The translations under genes and the position numbers were made by a program. From Poriferisodalis multihospitum (GTDB lineage: Bacteria > Actinomycetota > Acidimicrobiia > Acidimicrobiales > Poriferisodalaceae): DNA of 43,265 bases. Positions 14,905 through 22,878 of this stretch are shown here, in pieces. Each line of letters begins with the position of its first letter. Position 1 is the first letter of the stretch. The stretch covers positions 1 through 43,265 of the forward strand of contig JAPYOI010000074.1 of the NCBI GenBank assembly GCA_028278755.1, read 5' to 3'. The notes under the pieces were generated by a model. The model saw only the letters and a list, made by a program, of their open reading frames with translations, did no database searches and had not been told where the DNA came from.

Positions 14905-15791
14905 CAGTCGTCTCCCGGCCTGAAGTTGGGCGTCTGGGACTGATCGCGCGTAGCCCGCTCGATCTGCTCCTCCTCTTCAAGCAGGCGCTCGAATTCGGGA
15001 TCGGCCTCGCGCAGCAGCGGGACGGGTTCTTCGGGCAGATCCTCGAGATCGCCCCGGCGACCGGCCGAGGAGACGACGCCTCCGGGAGGTGCGCCGTCGC
15101 CTGACGTCTGGCCAGTGGCCATGGCCGCCTCACGGTGAATTCGCTCGTCGGAGGACACCTTGTAGGGAAGGATGTCGCCCTTGTAGAGCCACACCTTCAC
15201 GCCGATGCGACCCGCCGTGGTGCGGGCTTCGCGGAAGCCGTAGTCGATGTCGGCGCGCAGTGTGTGCAGCGGCACCCGGCCTTCGCGGTACCACTCGGTG
15301 CGTGCCATCTCCGAGCCGCCGAGCCGGCCTGAGCACTGCACCCGGATGCCGAGCGCACCGGCCTTCTGAGCGTTCTGCACGGCGCGCTTCATGGCCCGCC
15401 GGAAAGCGACGCGGCCAGCGAGCTGATCCGCGACGCCCTGAGCGATGAGCGCTGCCTCGAGCTCGGGCTGCTTGATCTCCTGGATGTTCAACTGGACCTT
15501 GGGGTTGCCCGAGATCTTGCCGAGCTTCGTGCGGAGCCGATCGGCCTCGCTCCCCCTGCGGCCGATGACGATGCCCGGCCGGGCCGTATGCACGTCGACG
15601 CGCAGGCGATCCCGGGTTCGCTCCACCTCGATACGGCTGATCGCGGCATGCGGCAGCTCAGTCCGCAGGAAGTCGCGGATCTTCCAGTCCTCGATGAGAT
15701 AGTCCTGATACTCCTTGTCGGCGTACCAACGGGACTTCCAGTCGGTGGTGATTCCCAAGCGGAAGCCGTACGGGTTGACCTTCTGACCCAT
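14904..15791 (-). CDS. rpsC: Small-subunit ribosomal protein uS3
   Basis: A 295-residue protein lining the mRNA entry tunnel. MGQKVNPYGFRLGITTDWKS starts it. The KH domain has the GRRGSEADRLR loop, and the C-terminal domain shows GRLGGSEMARTEWYREGRVP. After about residue 225 there is a long extension with polar and acidic stretches (LEDLPEEPVPLLREADPEFE, then LLEEEEQIERATRDQ); such extensions occur in actinobacterial S3 but this one is long. Confidence 0.95.
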   Translation of the reverse strand: MGQKVNPYGFRLGITTDWKSRWYADKEYQDYLIEDWKIRDFLRTELPHAAISRIEVERTRDRLRVDVHTARPGIVIGRRGSEADRLRTKLGKISGNPKVQLNIQEIKQPELEAALIAQGVADQLAGRVAFRRAMKRAVQNAQKAGALGIRVQCSGRLGGSEMARTEWYREGRVPLHTLRADIDYGFREARTTAGRIGVKVWLYKGDILPYKVSSDERIHREAAMATGQTSGDGAPPGGVVSSAGRRGDLEDLPEEPVPLLREADPEFERLLEEEEQIERATRDQSQTPNFRPGDD

Positions 15792-15793
15792 GA

Positions 15794-16426
15794 TCAGTTC
15801 CGTTCCTCTGGGTCGGCAACGTCTTCTTCGGGGTCGGCGGCATCGACCTCGGCAGCAATGGCCTCGCCGGTGTCGTCGATCGCCGCTTCGGCAGCCTCAT
15901 CGGCTGTCGCGACGATGTCGTCAGCGTCGTCTGGCGCCGACTCGTCAGCCTCGCCGGTGTCGGTGGTTGCGCGGCTGGCGGCCACGCGGGCGGCGCGGGC
16001 GGCTGCAGCAGTTTGCGAACCCGAAGCGGCCAGCCGGGCCTCGCGCATCTCGAGTTCCTCCGGGCTGAGCTGCGCCACGATCACCGTGATGTGACTGGTC
16101 TGCTTGAAGATGCGCGTGGCCCGGCCCCGTGCCCTCGGGCGCCAGCGCTTGAGCACCGGACCCTCGTCGGCCCAGCACTCGGCCACATACAGCTCGTCGG
16201 CGTCGAGCTGCTCGTTGTTGGTGGCATTGGCCACTGCACTCTCAAGCACCTTGGACACCACCTCGGCGGCGCCGCGCTCGCAGAAGCGCAGGCGGTCGCG
16301 GGCGAGCGCCAAGTCTTCGTCGCGGATGAGGTTGAGCACCACCCGCGCCTTCGACGCGGACAGGCGTGCGTACTTGTGCGTCGCCTTCGCGCCTGCGATG
16401 ACGTCGAGGTCGATCAACCCGCTCAT
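15794..16426 (-). CDS. rplV: Large-subunit ribosomal protein uL22 with an acidic tail
   Basis: L22 lines the exit tunnel. The core (AKATHKYARLSASKARVVLN, LKSAVANA-like LESAVANATNNEQLDADELY, then PRARGRATRIFKQTSHITVI with the tunnel hairpin) is complete in about the first 120 residues. The remaining 90 residues are Ala/Asp/Glu-rich (ADESAPDDADDIVATADEAA and similar) and probably disordered. Total 210 aa against about 110 in E. coli. ATG 16426 overlaps the stop of the upstream 22-codon reading frame as ATGA, not the rpsS stop. Confidence 0.94.
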   Translation of the reverse strand: MSGLIDLDVIAGAKATHKYARLSASKARVVLNLIRDEDLALARDRLRFCERGAAEVVSKVLESAVANATNNEQLDADELYVAECWADEGPVLKRWRPRARGRATRIFKQTSHITVIVAQLSPEELEMREARLAASGSQTAAAARAARVAASRATTDTGEADESAPDDADDIVATADEAAEAAIDDTGEAIAAEVDAADPEEDVADPEERN

Positions 16427-16491
16427 CGCCTGCTGCCTTGCTCTCGTCCGGCGCGAGGCTCGAACGTCTGCGTTGTGACGAACCCGCTCAT
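16423..16491 (-). CDS. 22-codon reading frame, second copy, coupled to rplV
   Basis: This frame begins at ATG 16491 inside the stop of the first copy (ATGA) and ends with TGA 16425-16423, which overlaps the rplV ATG (ATGA). It encodes MSGFVTTQTFEPRAG followed by REQGSRR. The DNA is identical to the copy at 16488-16556. It aligns in frame with the last 21 codons of rpsS (about half the residues identical, including the final RR-stop), so it is a copy of the S19 tail. Ribosomes leaving rpsS would have to translate both frames to stay coupled to rplV. Whether the peptide accumulates is unknown. Confidence 0.5.
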   Translation of the reverse strand: MSGFVTTQTFEPRAGREQGSRR

Positions 16492-16556
16492 CGCCTGCTG
16501 CCTTGCTCTCGTCCGGCGCGAGGCTCGAACGTCTGCGTTGTGACGAACCCGCTCAT
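16488..16556 (-). CDS. 22-codon reading frame, first copy, coupled to rpsS
   Basis: This frame begins at ATG 16556, which overlaps the rpsS stop (ATGA), and ends with TGA 16490-16488, which overlaps the next copy's ATG. It encodes the same peptide as the copy at 16423-16491. The length is 69 nt, and the unit repeats every 65 nt because of the 4-nt overlaps. Conserved positions relative to S19 include TF, AG, E, G and RR near the end. It could act as a translation-coupling spacer, or be a neutral duplication kept open by chance. Confidence 0.5.
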   Translation of the reverse strand: MSGFVTTQTFEPRAGREQGSRR

Positions 16557-16831
16557 CGCCTGCCTCCGCGCTCCTGGCCGGCGTGGAACTTGAACGTCCG
16601 CGTCGGGGCGAACTCGCCGAGCTTGTGACCCACCATCGACTCGGTCACGTACACCGGCAGGTGCTTGCGCCCATCGTGAACCGCGATGGTGTGACCGATC
16701 ATCTCGGGGATGATCGTGGAGCGCCGGCTCCACGTCTTGATGACCTTGCGCTCGCCGCTCTCGTTGAGTTCATCCACCTTCGAGAGCAGGTGGTCGTCGA
16801 CGAACGGGCCCTTCTTGAGACTGCGCGGCAT
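16553..16831 (-). CDS. rpsS: Small-subunit ribosomal protein uS19
   Basis: A 92-residue protein of the 30S head next to S13. MPRSLKKGPFVDDHLLSKVD, KTWSRRSTIIPEMIGHTIAV, HDGRKHLPVYVTESMVGHKL and the tail GEFAPTRTFKFH are all standard. ATG 16831 gives the family N-terminus; frame-open sequence upstream belongs to the rplB region. Its tail is the source of the two downstream copies. Confidence 0.96.
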   Translation of the reverse strand: MPRSLKKGPFVDDHLLSKVDELNESGERKVIKTWSRRSTIIPEMIGHTIAVHDGRKHLPVYVTESMVGHKLGEFAPTRTFKFHAGQERGGRR

Positions 16832-16835
16832 CGCT

Positions 16836-17672
16836 CTACCTCCGGGACCCGCGCGTCCGGCGGCGGCGGACGATGAGGTCGTTGGACTTGCGGTTCTTGG
16901 AGCGGGTGCGGCCTTCGGGCTTGCCCCACGGCGACACCGGGTGACGCCCGCCCGACGACTTGCCCTCACCGCCGCCGAGGGGATGGTCGACTGGGTTCAT
17001 GGCCACGCCGCGGGTCTGGGGCCGTACGCCCTTGTAACGGTTCCGGCCGGCCTTGCCGATCTTGATGAGGTCGGCCTCGGCGTTGCCCACCGAGCCGATG
17101 GTGGCGCGGCAGTCGATCGGCACCCGGCGCATCTCGGTGGACGGCAGGCGCAAGGTGGCGTACGCACCCTCCTTGGCCACGAGCTGCACGCTGGCGCCGG
17201 CCGAACGGGCCATGCGGCCGCCGGCGCCCGGCTTGAGCTCCACGTTGTGCACGGTGGTTCCGACCGGCACGTACCGCAGCGGCATGGCGTTGCCGACACG
17301 CACCTCCGCCTGGGCTCCGTTGGCGAGCTTGTCGCCCACCTCCAGCCCTGCCGGCGCCAGGATGTAGCGCTTCTCGCCGTCGTGATAGTGCAGCAACGCG
17401 ATGCGCGCGTTGCGATTGGGGTCGTACTCGATGGTGGCGACCGTGGCGGGCACACCGTCCTTGTTGCGCCGGAAGTCGACCACCCGGTAGCGCTGCTTGT
17501 GACCGCCGCCACGGTGACGAGAGGTCTTGCGGCCGTGGTTGTTGCGGCCGCCGGTGGAGTGCTGCTTGGCAATGAGCGAGCGCTCGGGCTTGGTCGCGGT
17601 GATGTCGGCAAAATCCGAAACCGTCTGGAACCTTCGGCCGGGACTGGTCGGCTTGCGTACTCGAATGCCCAT
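16836..17672 (-). CDS. rplB: Large-subunit ribosomal protein uL2
   Basis: A 278-residue 50S protein essential for subunit joining and peptidyl transfer. It has GRKTSRHRGGGHKQRYRVVD, the OB and SH3-like domains (ILAPAGLEVGDKLANGAQAE) and the conserved C-terminal MNPVDHPLGGGEGKSSGGRH. The universally important histidine in VDH is present. The second histidine of the usual bacterial DHPHGGG motif is Leu here, a small departure. Confidence 0.96.
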   Translation of the reverse strand: MGIRVRKPTSPGRRFQTVSDFADITATKPERSLIAKQHSTGGRNNHGRKTSRHRGGGHKQRYRVVDFRRNKDGVPATVATIEYDPNRNARIALLHYHDGEKRYILAPAGLEVGDKLANGAQAEVRVGNAMPLRYVPVGTTVHNVELKPGAGGRMARSAGASVQLVAKEGAYATLRLPSTEMRRVPIDCRATIGSVGNAEADLIKIGKAGRNRYKGVRPQTRGVAMNPVDHPLGGGEGKSSGGRHPVSPWGKPEGRTRSKNRKSNDLIVRRRRTRGSRR

Positions 17673-17682
17673 GACGCCCCGC

Positions 17683-17973
17683 CTAGGAATTGAAGATCTG
17701 GATCGAGTCGCCCTCGACGAGGGTGACGATGGCCCGTTTGGTGTCCGGCCGCTTGCCGACGGTGTTGTTGCGCCGGTTGCGCCGCTTCTTGCCCTTGCGA
17801 TTCAGCGTGTTGACCTTGGCGACCTTGACGTCGAAGATCTCCTCGACCGCTTGGCGGATCTCTGGCTTGCTTGCAGACGGGTGGACGCGGAACACGTAGA
17901 TGCCCTCTTCGAGGAAGTCATACGACTTCTCCGAGATGACAGGAGCGATCAGCACATCGCGGGGATCCTTCAC
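17683..17973 (-). CDS. rplW: Large-subunit ribosomal protein uL23
   Basis: A 96-residue protein at the tunnel exit that docks trigger factor and SRP. KDPRDVLIAPVISEKSYDFL and VFRVHPSASKPEIRQAVEEI and FDVKVAKVNTLNRKGKKRRN are canonical. It overlaps rplD by 4 nt (ATGA). Confidence 0.96.
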   Translation of the reverse strand: MKDPRDVLIAPVISEKSYDFLEEGIYVFRVHPSASKPEIRQAVEEIFDVKVAKVNTLNRKGKKRRNRRNNTVGKRPDTKRAIVTLVEGDSIQIFNS

Positions 17974-18632
17974 TGGTCATCCCCCTCGCTCGCTGCGCCG
18001 TTCGTGGCTGGCCCGGTGCTGGTGGGCAGCGTGTCGCGGGTGAAGACCAGCCAGTCCGAGCGCAGGATGTCGTAGGCGTTCAGCTCGGCTGCGCTGACCG
18101 AGTGCACCGACGGAAGGTTGCGGAAACTGCGATCGGCCGTCTGGTGTGCCGTGCTGTCGCCCAGAACCAGCAGAACCTGTCCGGAGAGGGACAGGTTCTC
18201 GAGCACTGCGATGGCGTCTTTCGTGCGCGGCTGCGCAAAATTCCACTCGTCAATGACCATGACGCGTTCGCTGCGAGCCCGGTCGCTGAGAGCGGAGCGA
18301 AGCGCCAGCCGCACGGTCTTGCGGTTCACCTTCTGGCGGTAGTCGCGCGGCTTGGGACCGTGCGCCACGCCGCCGCCGACCCACTGCGGCGACCGGATCG
18401 AACCGTGGCGAGCCCGGCCGGTGCCCTTCTGCCGCCACGGCTTCGCGCCGCCGCCGCGTACCTCGGCACGGGTGAGGGTGCTGTGAGACCCGCTCCGGCG
18501 GGCGGCGCGCTGGGCCGTGACGGCCTGGTGCAGCGCCGCCATGTTCGGCTCGATGCCGAAGATGGCCTCGTCGAGCTCCACGGTGCCGGCAGTGCCGCCG
18601 TCGGGGGTGCGAACGTCAAGCGTGAGCGGCAT
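17970..18632 (-). CDS. rplD: Large-subunit ribosomal protein uL4
   Basis: A 220-residue 50S protein whose loop reaches into the exit tunnel; in E. coli it represses its own S10 operon. The tunnel loop segment GGGAKPWRQKGTGRARHGSI and SPQWVGGGVAHGPKPRDY are diagnostic. The last 18 residues (LPTSTGPATNGAASEGDDQ) are a polar extension. Confidence 0.95.
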   Translation of the reverse strand: MPLTLDVRTPDGGTAGTVELDEAIFGIEPNMAALHQAVTAQRAARRSGSHSTLTRAEVRGGGAKPWRQKGTGRARHGSIRSPQWVGGGVAHGPKPRDYRQKVNRKTVRLALRSALSDRARSERVMVIDEWNFAQPRTKDAIAVLENLSLSGQVLLVLGDSTAHQTADRSFRNLPSVHSVSAAELNAYDILRSDWLVFTRDTLPTSTGPATNGAASEGDDQ

Positions 18633-18643
18633 CAGAATCGACC

Positions 18644-19318
18644 TCAGACCTCAGCCGATGCTGTGCTGTTTGACGCGCCTTCCGGCGCTTTGACTGCGTT
18701 GCGGACGACGACCGTGCCGCCCTTGGGCCCGGGGACGGAGCCACGCACCAGCAGCAGGCCCCGCTCGGCGTCGGCCTCGACAACCGCGAGGTTGAGCGTG
18801 GTGACCTTCTCCCCGCCCATGCGCCCGGCCATGCGGGTGCCCTTGAACACCCGTGAGGGGGTGGCGCAGGCGCCGATGGCGCCGGGGGCCCGGTGGACCC
18901 GGTGCGCGCCATGGCTGGCGCGCTGGCCTGAGAAGTTGTGCCGCTTCATGGTGCCGGCGAAACCCTTGCCCTTGGAGGTGGCTGTCACATCGACAAGCTC
19001 TCCGGGACTGAAAAGGTCGGCACCCAATTCGGTGCCGACCGATACTTCGCTCACATCGTCGAGCCGCAGCTCTACGAGCCTCAGGCCAGGGTCGATCCCG
19101 GCTCGCTCGTAGTGGCCGTTCGTGGGCTTGTTGACCTTGCGCGCCTCGCGGTGACCGTAGGTGACCTGCACCGCGGTATAGCCGTCTTGCTCGTTGGTGC
19201 GCACCTGGGTGACCCGGCAGTCGTCGACGCGCAGCACTGTGACCGGGACGACGCGGTTGTCGTCATCCCAGAGCTGTGTCATGCCGACCTTGGTGGCGAC
19301 AAGCGCCCTGTTGGCCAT
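18644..19318 (-). CDS. rplC: Large-subunit ribosomal protein uL3
   Basis: A 224-residue 50S protein close to the peptidyl-transferase centre. ALVATKVGMTQLWDDDNRVV, TSKGKGFAGTMKRHNFSGQR and HRAPGAIGACATPSRVFKGT and MAGRMGGEKVT are canonical. The glutamine that PrmB methylates in E. coli lies in the segment corresponding to NFSGQRASHG. ATG 19318 is the family start; longer in-frame sequence to 19504 lies in the leader. rpsJ, its normal upstream neighbour, is 9.7 kb away. Confidence 0.96.
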   Translation of the reverse strand: MANRALVATKVGMTQLWDDDNRVVPVTVLRVDDCRVTQVRTNEQDGYTAVQVTYGHREARKVNKPTNGHYERAGIDPGLRLVELRLDDVSEVSVGTELGADLFSPGELVDVTATSKGKGFAGTMKRHNFSGQRASHGAHRVHRAPGAIGACATPSRVFKGTRMAGRMGGEKVTTLNLAVVEADAERGLLLVRGSVPGPKGGTVVVRNAVKAPEGASNSTASAEV

Positions 19319-19382
19319 GTGCGCGTCTCTCTCGTGCTTTCGCCGTGCATCTCGCTGCCCGCCCAGCGGGCCGCCATGCGAA

Positions 19383-19410
19383 CGCTCCGCACGGCTGTGC
19401 CGGCGGAGCG
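19383..19410 (-). other. Stable hairpin in the rplC leader
   Basis: CGCTCCGC (19383-19390) pairs with GCGGAGCG (19403-19410), and inside it CGGC pairs with GCCG around a TGT loop, with one bulged base. This gives about 12 base pairs in the predicted leader of the rplC transcript, 65 nt before the start codon. There is no T-run, so it is not a simple terminator. A role in L4-type feedback is only a possibility. Confidence 0.45.
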
Positions 19411-19518
19411 GTTCTGGAGGTTGTGCCGACCGGTTCCGAACACCCGACCCATTGCGGGGAGGCATCCGGCCTTGCCGGACGTCAGTTCGACGCAGGAAGT
19501 CCACGCCGCGAATGAAGC

Positions 19519-19547
19519 AGGCTACCGATCCCCCACGACCGCCCCAA
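19519..19547 (-). promoter_or_regulatory. Candidate promoter of the rplC-rplQ half of the supercluster
   Basis: On the minus strand, TTGGGG (19547-19542), 17 bp, then TAGCCT (19524-19519). The same shape precedes tuf, rpsL and rpoB. It lies just after the stop of the last accessory gene (19560), with a predicted leader of about 190 nt. It would free the downstream ribosomal genes from dependence on the rpsJ transcript. Confidence 0.5.
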
Positions 19548-19559
19548 CCTGGCGCCCCT

Positions 19560-20018
19560 TCAACCAGAGGGCTGGGGGCGCCCTCGTTGATAGGCCGCGA
19601 ACAGCATCACTTCGCTCGCCAGGACCAGGTGGAATGCCGTCGGCAGGTAGGCAGTGAACCACTTCCCTGCAGCGATGCCCTCGTCGCCGAACGCCCCAGC
19701 ATCGCCGAGGAGTCCGACTGCCAAACGCGCCGCCATTGCAGCGAAGTACAGGACGCCGAACCAAGCAACTGGTCGTACCCAGCGCCGCCCGAAGAGGTTC
19801 CGGCCAGCTCGCATTCGCAGCGTCGCTGTTGCGATGATCATCAAGATCACCACTTGGGCCGCGAACAGCGCCGGGAACGGCAGGCTGCTGCCCTGCCAGG
19901 CGTCTTGGGAGGGCAGGAAGGCCACGTCCCACCGGCGCTGTACTGCTTGGCCCGCGACGCGGGCCAGGAACGCCAGGCCGAATACAAGGCTTGCCGCAGC
20001 AAATCGGATGTCGCTCAC
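19560..20018 (-). CDS. Small four-helix membrane protein, last gene of the GH3 operon
   Basis: A 152-residue protein with four predicted membrane helices: FAAASLVFGLAFLARVAG, FPALFAAQVVILMIIATATL, VAWFGVLYFAAMAARLAVGL and AYLPTAFHLVLASEVMLFAA. GTG 20018 overlaps the enolase-family stop by 4 nt (GTGA), so it is translated with that gene. I do not recognise a family or catalytic residues. Its place in the operon suggests a membrane anchor or a carrier/exporter role for a lipid-like product, which is inference. Confidence 0.65.
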   Translation of the reverse strand: MSDIRFAAASLVFGLAFLARVAGQAVQRRWDVAFLPSQDAWQGSSLPFPALFAAQVVILMIIATATLRMRAGRNLFGRRWVRPVAWFGVLYFAAMAARLAVGLLGDAGAFGDEGIAAGKWFTAYLPTAFHLVLASEVMLFAAYQRGRPQPSG

Positions 20019-21145
20019 GTGTCCTCCAGCGGCACCAGGACGGCTGCGGGATCGAGCCGCAGACCAAGCCCGCCGCCGCTGCGATCAGGCACATCGCGTC
20101 CGCGCAGCATTCCCCCGTAGCCCCACATGATCGTCCGATCGGTGAGATCACGGGCCAGCAGATGCGTCCCGAAGGCGCCCTCGGCCCCCACAACGGCACC
20201 CGGGGCGCTCGCGATGACGGCGAGCGCCGCCCGGGTGAGCAGGCTCGTCTCTCCCACCTGGCATCCGACGATGACGTCAATGCCGGCGCGCGCGGCAGCA
20301 GCCACCACGTCCAGCGACCTGACGATCCCGCCCATCTTCGACACGCGCACGTTCACGATCCACGCCGACGGCTCCGCCAGCGCTTCGAGCTGCCGGGTGA
20401 ACCGCAAGCTCTCGTCGGCGATGATCTTCACCCGGCATTGCTGCGCGACGCGCATGCACCCGTCGACATCACCCGCCTGCAACGGTTCCTCGACGGCGAA
20501 TGCGATGTCGCCTAGTGCATCCAAGTGCACTGCGCACTGCTCGGGCGTCTCCCAGAGGTTGTTCGCATCGAGGCGAACCGTCGCCGGGCTCGACCCCCGG
20601 GAAACGAATGGGACCAGCTTGGCGCGGTCACGCCGCAGCGAACCCGAGAGCTTCACCTTGAAGTCGGTGAAGCCCCGAACACGAAATCCGCGCAGCTGCC
20701 ATCGGTACAGCAGCAGGGGCATGTCGCCCAGGACAGCGGTATAGGCCACGTCGCGCGGGCCCGCAGCAACACCCAGCAACTGCTCGATATTGCAGCCGCC
20801 CGCCTTTCCCAGCAGGTCGAGGGCGGCAAGCTCCATCGCGCAGAACGCGGCCGGGTTCTCGTCGATGGCGTCGCTATGGGCGTCGATCCAGGAACGCAAG
20901 TCGTCCACGCTCCCGACTTCCGCGCAGAATGACGCGGCGTGCTGGCTGACGAAGGCGGCGCAACCCCCGACGGTTTCCCCGGTCACGTACAGCCGTGGGC
21001 ACCCTTCGCCGTAGCCGATCATGCCGTCGTCGCCGTGGGCCGCCACGATGAGGTTCTCGGCCTGGCGGCGGCTGGCAGCGGCATGCCGGAAGACGCGCTT
21101 GAACGGCACGGGGAAGGTGAACGTCTTCAGGCGGTGTATCTGCAC
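20015..21145 (-). CDS. Enolase-superfamily enzyme, muconate-lactonizing/dipeptide-epimerase/acylamino-acid-racemase subgroup
   Basis: A 376-residue barrel enzyme. The catalytic set of this subgroup is complete: Lys163 and Lys165 in DFKVKLSG, metal ligands Asp193 (RLDANNLW), Glu219 (AVEEPLQ) and Asp244 (IIADESL), and Lys270 in VRVSKMGG. These enzymes remove the alpha proton of a carboxylate; known members epimerise dipeptides, racemise N-acyl amino acids, cycloisomerise muconate or make o-succinylbenzoate. I chose GTG 21145, with GAGG seven bases upstream, 23 nt after the GH3 stop. No menaquinone genes lie nearby, which argues against MenC. Next to an amide-forming GH3 enzyme, an epimerase or racemase of an acylated amino acid is the more attractive guess. 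Confidence 0.75.
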   Translation of the reverse strand: MQIHRLKTFTFPVPFKRVFRHAAASRRQAENLIVAAHGDDGMIGYGEGCPRLYVTGETVGGCAAFVSQHAASFCAEVGSVDDLRSWIDAHSDAIDENPAAFCAMELAALDLLGKAGGCNIEQLLGVAAGPRDVAYTAVLGDMPLLLYRWQLRGFRVRGFTDFKVKLSGSLRRDRAKLVPFVSRGSSPATVRLDANNLWETPEQCAVHLDALGDIAFAVEEPLQAGDVDGCMRVAQQCRVKIIADESLRFTRQLEALAEPSAWIVNVRVSKMGGIVRSLDVVAAAARAGIDVIVGCQVGETSLLTRAALAVIASAPGAVVGAEGAFGTHLLARDLTDRTIMWGYGGMLRGRDVPDRSGGGLGLRLDPAAVLVPLEDT

Positions 21146-21168
21146 GCATGCACCTCGGCCAAGCTCGC

Positions 21169-22878
21169 TCAGGCCGGAGCTGCGAAGTCGTCGAAGCGGA
21201 ACGAGCAATCGGCGCTGTATTGCAGCCGGAGGTACTTGAACTGAACGTCGCGCTGACCGTCTGCGACACGCTGGCGCCTGAATTCATCGCCCGTGCCCGC
21301 TGCGAGGAACCGGACGCGCAACGGCGCCAGCCGGCCGCTGGCTCGTTTCTGGTCGTACTCGACATTGGTCTGCCGCAGTGCATCTTCGACACTGCTTGAC
21401 AGTGCGCCGGCAAGTTCGACCCCCTGTGGGCCAGCCGGTGTGCTCGCCAGCTCCACATTGAGCGTGTAGCGGGACTCTGCGACGTCGGCCAGCATGATGA
21501 AGAACGGTGCCACTGTGCCGAACTCGGCGACCGCGGCGGTCACGGCCGACATCACTTGGAACTCGTAGAGCTTCTCGCCCGTAATGCTCGTGACGCCCTT
21601 GCCCTTCTGGACGAAGGACAGGACCGGTGTGCGGTCAACGAAGCCCGTCACCCGCACGATGTCGTTCATGTCGTAGCGGTACAGACCGTCGGCCGTGGTC
21701 ACGATGACGTAGTAGTCGCGGCCGGCCTCGAGATCGGCAAGCGTGCAGGTCTGCTCGCCACGGTCGGCATCGTCGGCAGCGGCCTCCCACCCATCGCGTT
21801 CTGCGAACTCGAAGAAGTTGTCCTGCAGGGTCGCGACGCAGGAGCCTTCGATGGGATCGATGTTGACGGTGCCGCTGACCTCGCTGGCGAGATAGCCGAG
21901 CTCGAAGACCGGGCAGTCGAGTGTCAGCATCGGCTGGAGACGCTCGATCGCCAAGCCGCAGCTCCCCCCGGTCCACGTCACGACCGCACGCAGGTCGCTC
22001 CAGATGTCGGCATAGGTGAGTCGGCCTGCGGCCTCCAGGCGTCGACCGAGCGCCGCCGCTCGCTTCGGGTCTGCGCGGAGTCCGAGCTGGTCGTCGCGCC
22101 GAGGCACGTTGCAGCCAGCGGGCAGCCGCCCGGCGGCCACTGCGTCGAGCACCACGTCGGCCGAGTTATTGAGCACGTCCATCAGCCGGATGAACGTCGA
22201 GGGGTTGGCCGTCGCCATCGTGGTCACGGAGCCGTCAGCCGCGCCCAGCACCGCCATGGCCAAGTAGCGGGCGTCGTAGTCGGCGATGTCCGACACCGGC
22301 GCTGGCAGCACGTACCGGCGCCGCAGGAGCTTGCCCTGGCTCGCGTACAGCAGCCCTGACGCTGAGCCGTACGGCGTGCCTGCTGGCATGGTGCCCTCGT
22401 GCGCGGCACCGGTCACCGCGAACACCTTGCCGCCAAGCGCGGCGGTGCGCCGCGACAGCGTGTAGGCCGCGAGTCGCTGCAAGCGCTGGATGCGGGCGAG
22501 GCCGGCCTTGGTGAGCGGGATGTTCTTCGGCTCGGCGACGGTGCCGCTGGTCTGGTTGTAATAGACCGGCTGCTCGGCAGTGAGGCACCGCTGGCCGGTG
22601 GCTTCCTGCCGCTCGATCGCCTCCCTCAAGTCTTCGTAGGTCTGCACCGGCACGGCACGGCGGTAGTCCTCGAAGCTGGCGATCGAGCCGAAGCGGTGAT
22701 CAGTGCCGAACACCGAGTCGGCGTTATCGGAGAGGATGCGCTGCAGCACCTGATCCTGAACCGCCCCCGGATCGGCGCACGCACGCACGAGCCCGCGGTA
22801 GGTGCGCCCGCTGGCCGCGGCCAGCCCGGCCCGAAGCAGTCGATAGCTGAGGCCGTCGGTCGCCGATCTGCCCGTCAC
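21169..22878 (-). CDS. GH3-family acyl-adenylating enzyme
   Basis: A 569-residue protein of the GH3 family, known from plants as the enzymes that adenylate jasmonate, auxin or benzoates and transfer them to amino acids. The three ATP-binding motifs are visible: YNQTSGTVAEPKNIPLT, GYLASEVSGTVNID (YxxSE) and DGLYRYDMNDIVRVTGF, followed by GEKLYE in the hinge region. The length matches bacterial GH3 proteins. GTG 22878 overlaps the hydroxylase stop as GTGA; the longer open frame upstream is antisense to nothing and simply overlaps the hydroxylase. Acid and amine substrates cannot be read from sequence; the neighbours suggest a lipid acid and an amino acid. Confidence 0.82.
   Translation of the reverse strand: MTGRSATDGLSYRLLRAGLAAASGRTYRGLVRACADPGAVQDQVLQRILSDNADSVFGTDHRFGSIASFEDYRRAVPVQTYEDLREAIERQEATGQRCLTAEQPVYYNQTSGTVAEPKNIPLTKAGLARIQRLQRLAAYTLSRRTAALGGKVFAVTGAAHEGTMPAGTPYGSASGLLYASQGKLLRRRYVLPAPVSDIADYDARYLAMAVLGAADGSVTTMATANPSTFIRLMDVLNNSADVVLDAVAAGRLPAGCNVPRRDDQLGLRADPKRAAALGRRLEAAGRLTYADIWSDLRAVVTWTGGSCGLAIERLQPMLTLDCPVFELGYLASEVSGTVNIDPIEGSCVATLQDNFFEFAERDGWEAAADDADRGEQTCTLADLEAGRDYYVIVTTADGLYRYDMNDIVRVTGFVDRTPVLSFVQKGKGVTSITGEKLYEFQVMSAVTAAVAEFGTVAPFFIMLADVAESRYTLNVELASTPAGPQGVELAGALSSSVEDALRQTNVEYDQKRASGRLAPLRVRFLAAGTGDEFRRQRVADGQRDVQFKYLRLQYSADCSFRFDDFAAPA

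Larger units (their letters stand above)
16423..16618 (-). repeat. Threefold repeat of the rpsS 3' end (65-bp period)
   Basis: The true rpsS end (16553-16618) is followed by two copies of a diverged version at 16488-16556 and 16423-16491. The two copies are identical to each other, so the second duplication is recent relative to the divergence from rpsS. Because 65 is not a multiple of three, the three TGA stops fall in three different frames. Confidence 0.85.

Noticed and set aside
16423..16556. 65-bp repeats as a CRISPR array
   Set aside because: The units are directly contiguous with no variable spacers and match the rpsS coding tail.
20015..21145. Naming the enolase-family gene menC
   Set aside because: Catalytic residues fit several functions in the subgroup and no other menaquinone genes are in the window.
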